Shown here one piece after another: positions 1-5,576 of a stretch of DNA of 12,886 nucleotides. Source of the stretch: JBDIAR01 sp039812545. GTDB taxonomy: Bacteria > Actinomycetota > Actinomycetes > Actinomycetales > Dermatophilaceae. Below the pieces are notes generated by a model. That model saw only the letters and a program-made list of their open reading frames with translations. It was not told the DNA's origin and made no database searches. How positions within the stretch are numbered: position 1 is the first letter of the stretch; every line of letters begins with the position of its first letter. The stretch covers positions 1 through 12,886 of the forward strand of contig JBDIAR010000101.1 in the NCBI GenBank assembly GCA_039812545.1. The letters run 5' to 3'. The translations under genes and the position numbers were made by a program.

Positions 1-3
1 GGC

Positions 4-384
4 GTGTGGGAAGTCGACGTCACGCTCATCGAGGAGTGGCTCTATGCGCTGGACACGACGACTATGACTTGGTGATCGCCGCGCTATGACTTGGTGATCG
101 CCGCGCTGGACGTGCTGCAAGACGACGGCCCGACGCTCGGACGGCCGTTGGTGGACACGTTGACCGATTCACGACACAAGAACATGAAGGAGCTGCGTCC
201 GGGCTCGCGCGGTCGATCTGAAGTTCGGATGCTTTTCGCCTTCGATCCCAAACGAAGAGCAATCTTCCTCGTGGCGGGCGACAAGGCCGGCAATTGGCAG
301 CGGTGGTACATCAAGAACATTCGGATTGCCGACGAACGGTTCGACGACCACCTTATGAACCTCAGAAAGATGAGAGATCCATGA
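4..384 (+). pseudogene. HigB-type toxin (Gp49-like), disrupted by a tandem duplication
   Basis: The intact form would be a RelE-fold, ribosome-dependent mRNA endonuclease paired with the next gene. From a possible GTG at 4 the frame reads VWEVDVTLIEEWLYALD, a normal family N-terminus, then hits TGA at 73-75. The same frame reopens after 76 and from about 85 gives the rest of the family, including HKNMKELRPG, EVRMLFAFDP and AGDKAGNWQRWYIKNI, ending at TGA 382-384. The break coincides with a perfect 22-bp tandem duplication (62-83, 84-105) plus a nearby 1-2 base indel around 55-60. Removing 24 bases would leave about 118 residues, the usual family length. A TTG at 91 or GTG at 94 could restart translation, but without the first strand and helix. 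The region is clearly poorer in GC than the rest of the window, suggesting transfer. The true start could lie just before the window, and an assembly error is possible. Confidence 0.8.
62..105. repeat. Perfect 22-bp tandem duplication inside the toxin gene
   Basis: Bases 62-83 and 84-105 are identical (each unit starts CTATGACTTGG and ends GCCGCG) and directly adjacent. The unit length is not a multiple of three, so it shifts the frame, and it supplies the TGA at 73-75. It looks like a recent slippage or unequal-exchange event. Confidence 0.95.
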
Positions 385-683
385 CGACACTGAACGAGAT
401 CAAGCTCCGCCGCCAGCCGCGCCCCGAGAAGGTTCAGGCACACAAGGACCGGATGCTGGCCGAGACCCGTGCGTGGCGACTGCGTGAACTGCGGGAGCAG
501 TTCGACCTCACTCAGGTCGAACTCGCCCAGCAACTCGCCGTCAGCCAGAACCGGGTGTCCACGATTGAGCGCGGCCACATCGACAAGGCTCAGGTCGACA
601 CCCTCCGCCGCTACGTCGAAGCCCTCGGCGGCACCCTCACTCTCGAGGTCCACTTCGGCGACGAAACCTTCAAGATCGCCTGA
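381..683 (+). CDS. HigA-type antitoxin, XRE-family helix-turn-helix protein
   Basis: A 100-residue DNA-binding protein expected to bind and neutralise the HigB-type toxin encoded just before it and to repress their shared promoter. Residues about 33-64 form a classic XRE/Cro-type helix-turn-helix (LTQVELAQQLAVSQNRVSTIERG at 43-65). It is followed by a short C-terminal part (LRRYVEALGGTLTLEVHFGD) typical of antitoxins paired with Gp49-like toxins. The ATG at 381 overlaps the toxin stop by four bases (ATGA), so translation is probably coupled; a weak purine-rich stretch (AAAGATGAGAG) precedes it. The ORF extends upstream in frame to 294, but the overlap and the family start favour 381. It is intact although its toxin is broken, leaving a possible orphan repressor. 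Family assignment is firm; partner specificity is inferred from adjacency. Confidence 0.9.
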   Translation: MTTLNEIKLRRQPRPEKVQAHKDRMLAETRAWRLRELREQFDLTQVELAQQLAVSQNRVSTIERGHIDKAQVDTLRRYVEALGGTLTLEVHFGDETFKIA

Positions 684-848
684 ATGGCATCCGTCGCCGA
701 CTGGCGACTCCAACTGCAGCGACGCAGGACAACGCGCGCCTCTCGCTCATCCAGCGTGACTGATACGCCCGACGTGTGCGAACTCTCGTCGATTCTCGAC
801 ATCGCGGCTGCCACGTCGCCCGCGGCGTTTTCGTGCGTTGGGTCTCCG

Positions 849-871
849 GTATGCCGAAAGTCGGGTATGCC
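849..871 (+). repeat. Closely spaced direct pair of GTATGCC
   Basis: Two same-orientation copies, at 849-855 and 865-871, begin 16 bases apart in the non-coding space between the antitoxin and the helicase stop codon. Both are GGTATGCCG when one flanking base on each side is included. They are the only two copies in the window this close outside a gene. Function unknown. Confidence 0.7.
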
Positions 872-903
872 GGGTCAGCCGGTGGGTCAGGCGGCCGGGT
901 CAG
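872..903. repeat. Three GGGTCAG direct repeats at the helicase 3' end
   Basis: GGGTCAG occurs at 872-878, 884-890 and 897-903, spaced 12-13 bases, each followed by a similar GC-rich pentamer. The last overlaps the helicase stop codon on the minus strand. No hairpin terminator with a T-run was found in the 684-899 gap. The repeats may be decayed duplications of the gene end or a protein-binding array; nothing decides between these. Confidence 0.45.
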
Positions 904-2447
904 TCGGCGGCCGATTCTCCGGTGGGCTTGCCGTCGCGGGTGCGTCGGCGGTTACGCGGCTGACGGGACCGAGTTGCCGCCTCGGTCCGATCGCCGCCGC
1001 CATGCCCGCGCCCGCCGTGACCGCCACCGCCGTGACCACCACCGCCGTGACCACCACCGCCGTGACCGCCGCGCTGGCCGTCCCGGCCCCGGCCGCCCGA
1101 ACCGTCGTGCCGCCCACCCTTGCCGGACCGCTTGCCGGTCTCGCCCAGGTCCTCGATTTCCTCGGCGCCCAGTCCGGCGCGGGTCTGCTGGTCCTTGCGC
1201 AGCCGGCCCTTGGCGTCGGTGGGGATGTCCAGATCGGTGTACAGGTGCTCGGAGGAGGAATACGTCTCCTGCGGGTGGGGGATGCCCAGGTCGAGCAGCC
1301 GGTTGATCAGGCTCCACTTCGGCAGGTCGTCCCAGTCGACCAGGGTGACGGCGGTACCGGTGTGGCCGGCCCGACCGGTCCGGCCGATCCGGTGGACATA
1401 GGTCTTCTCGTCCTCGGGGCATTGGAAGTTCACGACGTGGGTGACATTGTCGACGTCGATGCCGCGGGCGGCCACGTCGGTGGCGACCAGGATGTCCACC
1501 TTGCCGTTGCGGAAGGCCCGCAGCGCCTGCTCGCGGGCGCCCTGGCCGAGATCGCCGTGGATGGCGGCGGCGGCGAAGCCGCGCTCGGTGAGTTCGTCGG
1601 CGACCTTGGCGGCGGTCCGCTTGGTTCGCGAGAAGATCAGTGACAGGCCGCGGTCGCGAGCCTGCAGGATGCGGGTCAGCAACTCCACCTTGTCCATCGC
1701 GTGCGCCCGGTAGACGTACTGGGCGGTGGCGGTGACGGTGTGCTGGTTCTCGTGCTCCTCGCCCATCGCGCGGATGTGCGTCGGCTGGGCCATGTAGCGC
1801 CGGGCGAGGGCGACGATCGCGCCGGGCATCGTGGCCGAGAAGAGCATGGTATGCCGGTTGGCGGGCGTGCGCGCCATGATCGTCTCGACGTCGGGGAGGA
1901 AGCCGAGGTCGAGCATCTCGTCCGCCTCGTCCAGGACCGCGGTCCGCACGTGGCCGAGGTCGAGGTGTCCCTGCTTGGCCAGGTCGATCAGCCGACCGGG
2001 CGTGCCGACGACCACGTCGACGCCGCGGCGCAGGGCCTCGATCTGCGGCTCGTACGCGCGCCCGCCGTACACCGTCAGTACCCGGGCGCCCCGGCGGGCG
2101 CCGGCCGCCTCGAGGTCGCCGGCCACCTGGACCGCCAGCTCACGCGTCGGCACCACGACGAGACCCTGCGGTTTGCCGGCATACGGGAGCGCCTCGAACG
2201 CGTCGTCCTTCGGAGTGATCACGTGCTGGAGCAGCGGGATCCCGAAGCCCAGCGTCTTGCCGGTGCCCGTCTTGGCCTGACCGATGATGTCGTGTCGGGC
2301 CAGCGCGACGGGCAGCGTCATCGCCTGGATGGGGAAGGGGTGCGTGATCCCGCGGTCGGCGAGCGCCTCGACGATGTCGGGATGGATGGGGAAGTCGGCG
2401 AACGAGAGGGTCTCAGGAGAGGTGGACACCGAGGGTGCTTCGGTCAT
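900..2447 (-). CDS. rhlE: DEAD-box ATP-dependent RNA helicase, RhlE-like
   Basis: Cytoplasmic ATP-dependent RNA helicase expected to unwind short RNA duplexes in RNA turnover, ribosome assembly or cold adaptation. The 515-residue protein carries the full motif set: Q motif (F16, Q41), Walker A AKTGTGKT with K64, PTRELA at 100-105, GG at 128-129, TPGR at 149-152, DEAD at 173-176, SAT at 204-206, ATDVAARGID at 322-331 and HRIGRTGR at 352-359. The last 80 or so residues are basic and glycine-rich, with GGHGG repeats, resembling RNA-binding RGG tails. ATG at 2447 is preceded by GGAAGG and fits the family start. It is transcribed away from the ferritin-like gene across a 197-base gap. Mycobacterial rhlE (Rv3211) has the same kind of neighbour. 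The helicase call is secure; the rhlE symbol rests on context and similarity judged by eye. Confidence 0.95.
   Translation of the reverse strand: MTEAPSVSTSPETLSFADFPIHPDIVEALADRGITHPFPIQAMTLPVALARHDIIGQAKTGTGKTLGFGIPLLQHVITPKDDAFEALPYAGKPQGLVVVPTRELAVQVAGDLEAAGARRGARVLTVYGGRAYEPQIEALRRGVDVVVGTPGRLIDLAKQGHLDLGHVRTAVLDEADEMLDLGFLPDVETIMARTPANRHTMLFSATMPGAIVALARRYMAQPTHIRAMGEEHENQHTVTATAQYVYRAHAMDKVELLTRILQARDRGLSLIFSRTKRTAAKVADELTERGFAAAAIHGDLGQGAREQALRAFRNGKVDILVATDVAARGIDVDNVTHVVNFQCPEDEKTYVHRIGRTGRAGHTGTAVTLVDWDDLPKWSLINRLLDLGIPHPQETYSSSEHLYTDLDIPTDAKGRLRKDQQTRAGLGAEEIEDLGETGKRSGKGGRHDGSGGRGRDGQRGGHGGGGHGGGGHGGGGHGGRGHGGGDRTEAATRSRQPRNRRRTRDGKPTGESAAD
1012..1071 (-). repeat. 15-bp tandem repeat encoding the GGHGG tail of the helicase
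   Basis: Four consecutive 15-bp units (1012-1026, 1027-1041, 1042-1056, 1057-1071) of the form CCGCCGTGACCRCCR encode HGGGG-type pentapeptides on the minus strand. The two central units are identical and the outer ones differ by one or two bases. The unit is in frame, so copy number can change without breaking the gene. Confidence 0.9.
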
Positions 2448-2480
2448 GCGGGGATCAGGCCTTCCGTGAATCGGCGGGTA

Positions 2481-2499
2481 TGCCAGCGCAGGGCTGGCA
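2481..2499 (-). promoter_or_regulatory. Hairpin in the helicase 5' leader
   Basis: TGCCAGC, a five-base loop, then GCTGGCA form a perfect 7-bp stem 34-52 bases upstream of the helicase ATG. No T-run follows, so it is not a standard terminator. A GTATGCC copy (2478-2484) overlaps one arm. It could be a leader structure of a self-regulated RNA helicase, or chance. Confidence 0.4.
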
Positions 2500-2593
2500 C
2501 GGGCCGATCGGAGGTCTGCGGGAGGCCGCCAACGAGGCTGAAGAGGCGGCGGCGAAAGGTTTCGGGCCGACCGGGCACCGTGTCAGGTCGCAC

Positions 2594-2599
2594 ACCGTA
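2594..2599 (-). promoter_or_regulatory. Possible -10 element for the helicase gene
   Basis: Read on the minus strand this is TACGGT, matching the actinobacterial TANNNT -10 pattern. A start site near 2587 would give a leader of about 140 bases that includes the 2481-2499 hairpin. No convincing -35 element is visible. Confidence 0.3.
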
Positions 2600-2630
2600 G
2601 GCGCGGTGTACGAGCGTGAGTGTACCCGGC

Positions 2631-2636
2631 TAACGT
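2631..2636 (+). promoter_or_regulatory. -10 element, probable leaderless promoter of the ferritin-like gene
   Basis: TAACGT matches TANNNT and ends eight bases before the ATG at 2645, the spacing expected if transcription starts at or next to the start codon. No Shine-Dalgarno sequence precedes that ATG, which fits leaderless translation. Two GTGTAC direct repeats (2606-2611, 2620-2625) lie just upstream and could be an operator. The -35 is weak. Confidence 0.45.
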
Positions 2637-2644
2637 GTGCGGTC

Positions 2645-3355
2645 ATGGAGCAAACGCCGCAGGCCGAATCCGAGCGGCCGGATCCGTTCGACGATCCGCA
2701 CTATCGGACGGCGGTCGTCGACATCCTGGGGGCACTGGCATACGCCGAGCTCAGCGCCTTCTTCCAGATGGCCGACGACGGACACATGGCTCCGACACAC
2801 GGTCTGAAGGCCGACGTCGCCGCGTTCGCCGCCTCGGAATTCGCGAAGTATCAGGCCCTGGAGCAGCGGCTGATCGACATCGGCGTCGATCCGGACGAGG
2901 CGATGGCGCCGTTTGCGCCGGCCATCGACGACTTCCACCAGCGGACCCGGCCCGCGGACTTCCTCGAAGGGCTGGTCAAGGCATATGTGGGGGACGGGAT
3001 CGCGCAGGACTTCTACCGGGAACTCGCCGAGTTCATCGATCCGTGGACCCGCGATTTCGTCGTGGGCGTGTTGACCAAGATCCCGGAGCGCCGCGAGTTC
3101 ATCGTCGCCACGGTCCGCAGCGGCATCGACGCCGACCCGCGTCGAGCCGGACGGTTGGCGCTGTGGGGGCGCCGGCTGGTGGGGGAGGCGATGTCCCAGG
3201 CGCAGCAGGTGACGTCCCTGCGCGAGGACCTCGGCGACGTGCTGCTCGGCGGCCACGGCGGGTACGGCGCCGACCTCGCGGCCATCGGACGGATGCTGGA
3301 TCGGATCACCCACAATCACACCCGCCGGATGGAGCGGCTCGGCCTACAGTCCTGA
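2645..3355 (+). CDS. Ferritin-like fold protein, MiaE_2 type
   Basis: A 236-residue, mostly helical protein resembling the actinobacterial ferritin-like family annotated as similar to MiaE, the di-iron tRNA hydroxylase acting on ms2i6A. The first helices carry E35 (ALAYAELSAFF) and E65 (ASEFAKYQALEQRL), positioned as metal-ligand glutamates. Later helices hold E126/E129, E148/E151 and a late HNH at 223-225. I cannot confirm a complete di-iron site by eye, so hydroxylase activity remains a family inference. The ORF is open upstream to 2435, but residues before 2645 look non-coding and a TANNNT promoter sits just before the ATG. Divergent from the RNA helicase, as Rv3210c is from rhlE in M. tuberculosis. 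A hairpin terminator follows 12 bases after the stop. No signal peptide or membrane segment is seen. Confidence 0.85.
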   Translation: MEQTPQAESERPDPFDDPHYRTAVVDILGALAYAELSAFFQMADDGHMAPTHGLKADVAAFAASEFAKYQALEQRLIDIGVDPDEAMAPFAPAIDDFHQRTRPADFLEGLVKAYVGDGIAQDFYRELAEFIDPWTRDFVVGVLTKIPERREFIVATVRSGIDADPRRAGRLALWGRRLVGEAMSQAQQVTSLREDLGDVLLGGHGGYGADLAAIGRMLDRITHNHTRRMERLGLQS

Positions 3356-3366
3356 GGAGTACGCCG

Positions 3367-3401
3367 GAAGGGGGCACCGGTGGTATGCCGGTGCCCCCTT
3401 C
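3367..3401. terminator. Strong bidirectional hairpin terminator with GTATGCC at its loop
   Basis: A perfect 14-bp stem (GAAGGGGGCACCGG at 3367-3380, its complement at 3388-3401) encloses the 7-base loop TGGTATG. It lies between the convergent ferritin-like gene (stop 3355) and the GlsB-type gene (stop 3437) and can act on both transcripts. There is no long T-run, as is usual in high-GC actinobacteria. The motif GTATGCC (3383-3389) covers the loop and the first stem bases. Confidence 0.85.
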
Positions 3402-3436
3402 GCGGGTGACTGTCGGTGGGTCGGTCGACCCGGGGC

Positions 3437-3706
3437 TCAGACCTGGCGCTTGCCGGTCATCGAGCCGTAGACGACGATCAGGATCGCCGCGACGATGATG
3501 CCGATGAACAGGGCGATCCAGTCGATGCCGGGGGTGTCGGAACGGCCGGTGAGGGCCTTGAAGATCCAGCCGCCGGCGAGCGAGCCGATGGCGCCGAGCA
3601 CGACGGTCATGACGGCGCTGATGTTCTGCCGGCCCGGGAGGGCCAGACGGGCCAACGGGCCGACGATGGCGCCAGCGATCAGGGCGCCGATCAAGGTCTG
3701 CAACAT
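3437..3706 (-). CDS. GlsB/YeaQ/YmgE family small membrane protein
   Basis: An 89-residue inner-membrane protein of the transglycosylase-associated family, often linked to general stress; the molecular function is not settled despite the family name. It has three hydrophobic helices, about residues 2-20, 30-50 and 60-82, separated by short glycine- and arginine-containing loops (LALPGRQNIS; GRSDTPGID). It ends in the basic tail SMTGKRQV. ATG at 3706 was preferred over an in-frame ATG 13 codons upstream: the family begins at the first hydrophobic helix, and GAGGAG lies about 11 bases before it. It converges on the ferritin-like gene and shares its terminator. The 231-base space upstream contains overlapping inverted repeats (3846-3884) that may affect its transcript. 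Confidence 0.9.
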   Translation of the reverse strand: MLQTLIGALIAGAIVGPLARLALPGRQNISAVMTVVLGAIGSLAGGWIFKALTGRSDTPGIDWIALFIGIIVAAILIVVYGSMTGKRQV

Positions 3707-3845
3707 GGTGGGGCGTTCTCCTCTCGTGTCCCCTGCTTGCCTCATCGCCTGCGTAGGCAGGTGACAGCAGAGTGTCTGGGAACCCGGTCACGCCGGGACG
3801 TCACCACCGTAAGCTCGTCCGCCCGTGCTCCCGTGGATTGGTGCC

Positions 3846-3884
3846 GCCAATTCAAGATGACGAATTGGCAACAACTGGGTTGCC
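3846..3884. repeat. Two overlapping, mutually exclusive inverted repeats
   Basis: GCCAATTC (3846-3853) and GAATTGGC (3862-3869) form a perfect 8-bp inverted repeat with an 8-base loop. GGCAAC (3867-3872) and GTTGCC (3879-3884) form a second with a 6-base loop. They share bases 3867-3869, so only one hairpin can form at a time. The AT-rich core stands out from its surroundings. The element lies 140 bases upstream of the GlsB-type start and 54 bases past the DUF3107 stop. It could be an operator, an alternative-fold RNA leader or part of a terminator. Confidence 0.55.
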
Positions 3885-3897
3885 GAAATCGCGGTTC

Positions 3898-3951
3898 CGC
3901 CGTCGTCGGACTCGCCCGACGGCGTCGGGATCGACGATCAGCCGATCCCGA
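3898..3951 (-). terminator. Two tandem hairpins at the DUF3107 3' end
   Basis: TCGGGATCG (3925-3933) pairs with CGATCCCGA (3943-3951) in a 9-bp stem straddling the DUF3107 stop codon. CGCCGTCG (3898-3905) pairs with CGACGGCG (3917-3924) in an 8-bp stem immediately downstream. Two GC-rich hairpins in a row at a gene end suggest a terminator, but no T-run follows and the first overlaps coding sequence, so strength is uncertain. Confidence 0.5.
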
Positions 3952-4162
3952 ACCCCACCCGGCTCTTCTCGGAGGCTGCCGCGTGGACATACCCGATCGA
4001 GGCGGCGGGCACGATGAGTCGACCGCCCTTGGTGTCGTCCAGGGTGAGGGCGGTGCCGGCCGTCAGGGCCTGGTTGACGGCCTCCTCGACTTGCTCGGTC
4101 GATGCGTCGGTTTCGATGGCGACCTCGCGAGCCACGTCGCGGATGCCGATCCTGATCTCCAT
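3938..4162 (-). CDS. DUF3107 family small protein
   Basis: A 74-residue protein of the actinobacterial DUF3107 family, whose function I do not know. It opens with MEIRIGIRDVAREVAIETDAS, has a helix rich in E/Q (STEQVEEAVNQAL), then TLDDTKGGRLIVPAASIGYVHAA, and ends GFGIG. This alternation of strand and helix suggests a small compact domain. ATG at 4162 has an excellent AAAGGA ribosome site eight bases upstream, and TAGGGT (4194-4189, minus) is a plausible -10, so it may be transcribed on its own. It lies 89 bases downstream of the TetR gene in the same direction. The same pairing (Rv3208 and Rv3208A) exists in mycobacteria, so a functional link is plausible but unproven. Confidence 0.9.
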   Translation of the reverse strand: MEIRIGIRDVAREVAIETDASTEQVEEAVNQALTAGTALTLDDTKGGRLIVPAASIGYVHAAASEKSRVGFGIG

Positions 4163-4188
4163 GACTGATGTCCTTTCCAGCGGCCTCC

Positions 4189-4194
4189 ACCCTA
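4189..4194 (-). promoter_or_regulatory. Possible -10 element for the DUF3107 gene
   Basis: TAGGGT on the minus strand fits TANNNT and would start transcription near 4182, about 20 bases before the ATG and just upstream of the AAAGGA ribosome site (4171-4176). No clear -35 element is visible. Confidence 0.4.
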
Positions 4195-4251
4195 ACCCGG
4201 GGTGCGGGTGTCGGAGTTCGCGTCCGCGCCGGCTCTGGGACGCGCCCGAGG

Positions 4252-4878
4252 CTACTCGGCGACGTGATGGGTGCTGGGGAAACCGGCGATGCCGCGCCAG
4301 GCCAGCCGGCCCATGACGGCGACGGCCTCGGCCTTGGTCAGCACGACGTCCCGACTGATCCAGTGCCGCGCGGACACCTGGGCCAACCCGGTCAGCGCCA
4401 TCCCGACCAGCTTGGCCTCCTCGCTGGACAGCGTCGTGTCACCGGCGATGGCCTCGGCGACGTCCTCGGCGATCCGGTCGAACATCGATTCCAGTCGGTC
4501 GCCGACGACCGGTTCGTTGGCCAGGTCCGACTCGAACAGCAACCGGAACGGCGCGCCCTCGCGCTCGACGAAGTCGTAGTAGGCGGCGACGGTGGCATAC
4601 ACCCGCGCCTTGTTCTCGGTCGATGACTCGATGGCGTCCTTGACGAGCGCCTCGAGTTCGGCGCTATGGTAGTCCAAGAGGGCGAGGTAGAGTTCCTGCT
4701 TGCCCGGGAAGTGTTGGTAGAGAACGGGTTTGCTGACGCCGGCGCGGATGGCGATGTCGTCCATCGCGGCCGCGTGGTAACCCTGTTCGACGAAGGCCGC
4801 CTGGGCCGCCTCGAGGAGTTGCAGGCGGCGTTCCGATCGGGGGAGCCGTTGGCCCCGGCCGTTGAGATCGGTGTCCAT
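4252..4878 (-). CDS. TetR/AcrR-family transcriptional regulator
   Basis: A 208-residue DNA-binding repressor. Residues 15-65 form the TetR N-terminal domain, with the helix-turn-helix at about 40-59 (DDIAIRAGVSKPVLYQHFPGK) followed by QELYLALLDYH. The rest is the helical ligand and dimerisation part, of usual length. ATG at 4878 follows a GAGAGGAG ribosome site. It is divergent from the DinB-like gene across 134 bases, so it may control that operon, itself, or both. A partial palindrome, TTAC-N6-GTAA (4930-4943), overlaps its likely -10 and suits autorepression. In M. tuberculosis the equivalent Rv3208 also sits beside DUF3107 and near the alkyltransferase and AdnAB genes. The family is certain; ligand and targets are unknown. 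Confidence 0.95.
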   Translation of the reverse strand: MDTDLNGRGQRLPRSERRLQLLEAAQAAFVEQGYHAAAMDDIAIRAGVSKPVLYQHFPGKQELYLALLDYHSAELEALVKDAIESSTENKARVYATVAAYYDFVEREGAPFRLLFESDLANEPVVGDRLESMFDRIAEDVAEAIAGDTTLSSEEAKLVGMALTGLAQVSARHWISRDVVLTKAEAVAVMGRLAWRGIAGFPSTHHVAE

Positions 4879-4926
4879 CGCCGACGCGCTCCTCTCGCCG
4901 AACCCGTTGCGGGCCCTTGTCGACCG

Positions 4927-4943
4927 ATCTTACTCACCGGTAA
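4927..4943 (-). promoter_or_regulatory. TetR gene promoter -10 with overlapping operator-like palindrome
   Basis: On the minus strand TAAGAT (4932-4927) fits the TANNNT -10 pattern, giving a leader of about 40 bases. The half-sites TTAC (4930-4933) and GTAA (4940-4943) form an inverted repeat overlapping that hexamer, the usual layout for a TetR-family autorepressor site. The arms are short, so this is suggestive only. Confidence 0.4.
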
Positions 4944-5000
4944 CCTTCCCGGGAACTCCCGCCCTGCCGCTGCGTCAGTCACGTCGTCATGGGGTTGCCC

Positions 5001-5006
5001 TACGGT
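5001..5006 (+). promoter_or_regulatory. -10 element, probable leaderless promoter of the DinB-ATL-adnA-adnB run
   Basis: TACGGT matches TANNNT and ends six bases before the GTG at 5013. Transcription starting at that GTG would make the mRNA leaderless. This placement is the main reason for preferring GTG 5013 over the ATG at 4989, which would put the promoter inside the coding sequence. The -35 is not obvious. Confidence 0.5.
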
Positions 5007-5012
5007 GGAGCG

Positions 5013-5576
5013 GTGAGCAACCCTGCGGCGCCGTCCCTGCCTGCCCTACCGTCCCGGCCGTTCCCGGCCGCACCCAGCGAACCTGAGGCGCTGGTTGCTG
5101 CGTTGCACAGAAATCGGGTCACGTTCGAATGGAAATGCTTCGGCGTCGACCGGGCCGCGATGAGTCGCACACTCGCGCCCTCCAGCTTGACGTTGGCGGG
5201 TCTGGTCAAGCACATGGCCTTGGTGGAGGACCACTACTTCACCCATCAGCTTCTGGGGCACCCGTACCCGGATGTCTGGGCACCCCTGGCGCACAACGAG
5301 AACTGGGATTTCGAGTCGGCTCATCACGACACGCCCGAGGACTTGCACACGCTGTGGCGGCAGGCGGTCGATCGCTCGGAGCTCGCCACGCGGCAGACGC
5401 TCGACGACAGCGGGCTCGATCAATTGGCCGCCGACTCCGGCGGATCTGATGCGCTCAGCCTGCGCCGGATCCTCATCGACATGGTGGAGGAGTACGCCCG
5501 CCACACCGGCCACGCCGATCTGATCCGCGAGTCGATCGACGGGCTCGTCGGCGAGGGCCGGCCGGCGGTCGAGTGA
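5013..5576 (+). CDS. DinB-like / DUF664 family protein
   Basis: A 187-residue four-helix-bundle protein of the DinB/DUF664 superfamily, whose members bind a divalent metal with three histidines; some are thiol-S-transferases, many are uncharacterised. Candidate ligands are H67 (LVKHMALVEDHYF) with H164 and H167 (EYARHTGHADLIRE). The first 25 or so residues are proline/alanine-rich and look disordered. The start was set at GTG 5013 because of the TANNNT element just before it; ATG 4989 would add eight residues. The stop overlaps the ATL start (TGATG), so it is probably translated with the repair genes downstream. It is unrelated to DNA polymerase IV, also called DinB. Substrate is not predictable here; mycothiol-dependent chemistry is possible in an actinobacterium. 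Confidence 0.88.
   Translation: MSNPAAPSLPALPSRPFPAAPSEPEALVAALHRNRVTFEWKCFGVDRAAMSRTLAPSSLTLAGLVKHMALVEDHYFTHQLLGHPYPDVWAPLAHNENWDFESAHHDTPEDLHTLWRQAVDRSELATRQTLDDSGLDQLAADSGGSDALSLRRILIDMVEEYARHTGHADLIRESIDGLVGEGRPAVE

Noticed and set aside
84..713. Minus-strand frame of 209 codons opposite the toxin-antitoxin genes
   Set aside because: No domain, and it is antisense to a clear antitoxin and toxin remnant.
684..848. Terminator after the antitoxin (GTTTTCG near 828 with GC-rich bases before it)
   Set aside because: The upstream arms do not pair convincingly, and the other small hairpin (788-800) has only five base pairs and no T-run.
684..1643. Plus-strand frame of 319 codons across the helicase 3' half
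   Set aside because: It overlaps the helicase tail in antisense; Ala/Val/Gly-rich shadow with no domain.
2980..2986. GCATATG as a further copy of the repeated motif
   Set aside because: It has T instead of C at the last core position and was not counted. CTATGC at 42-47 was excluded for the same kind of reason.
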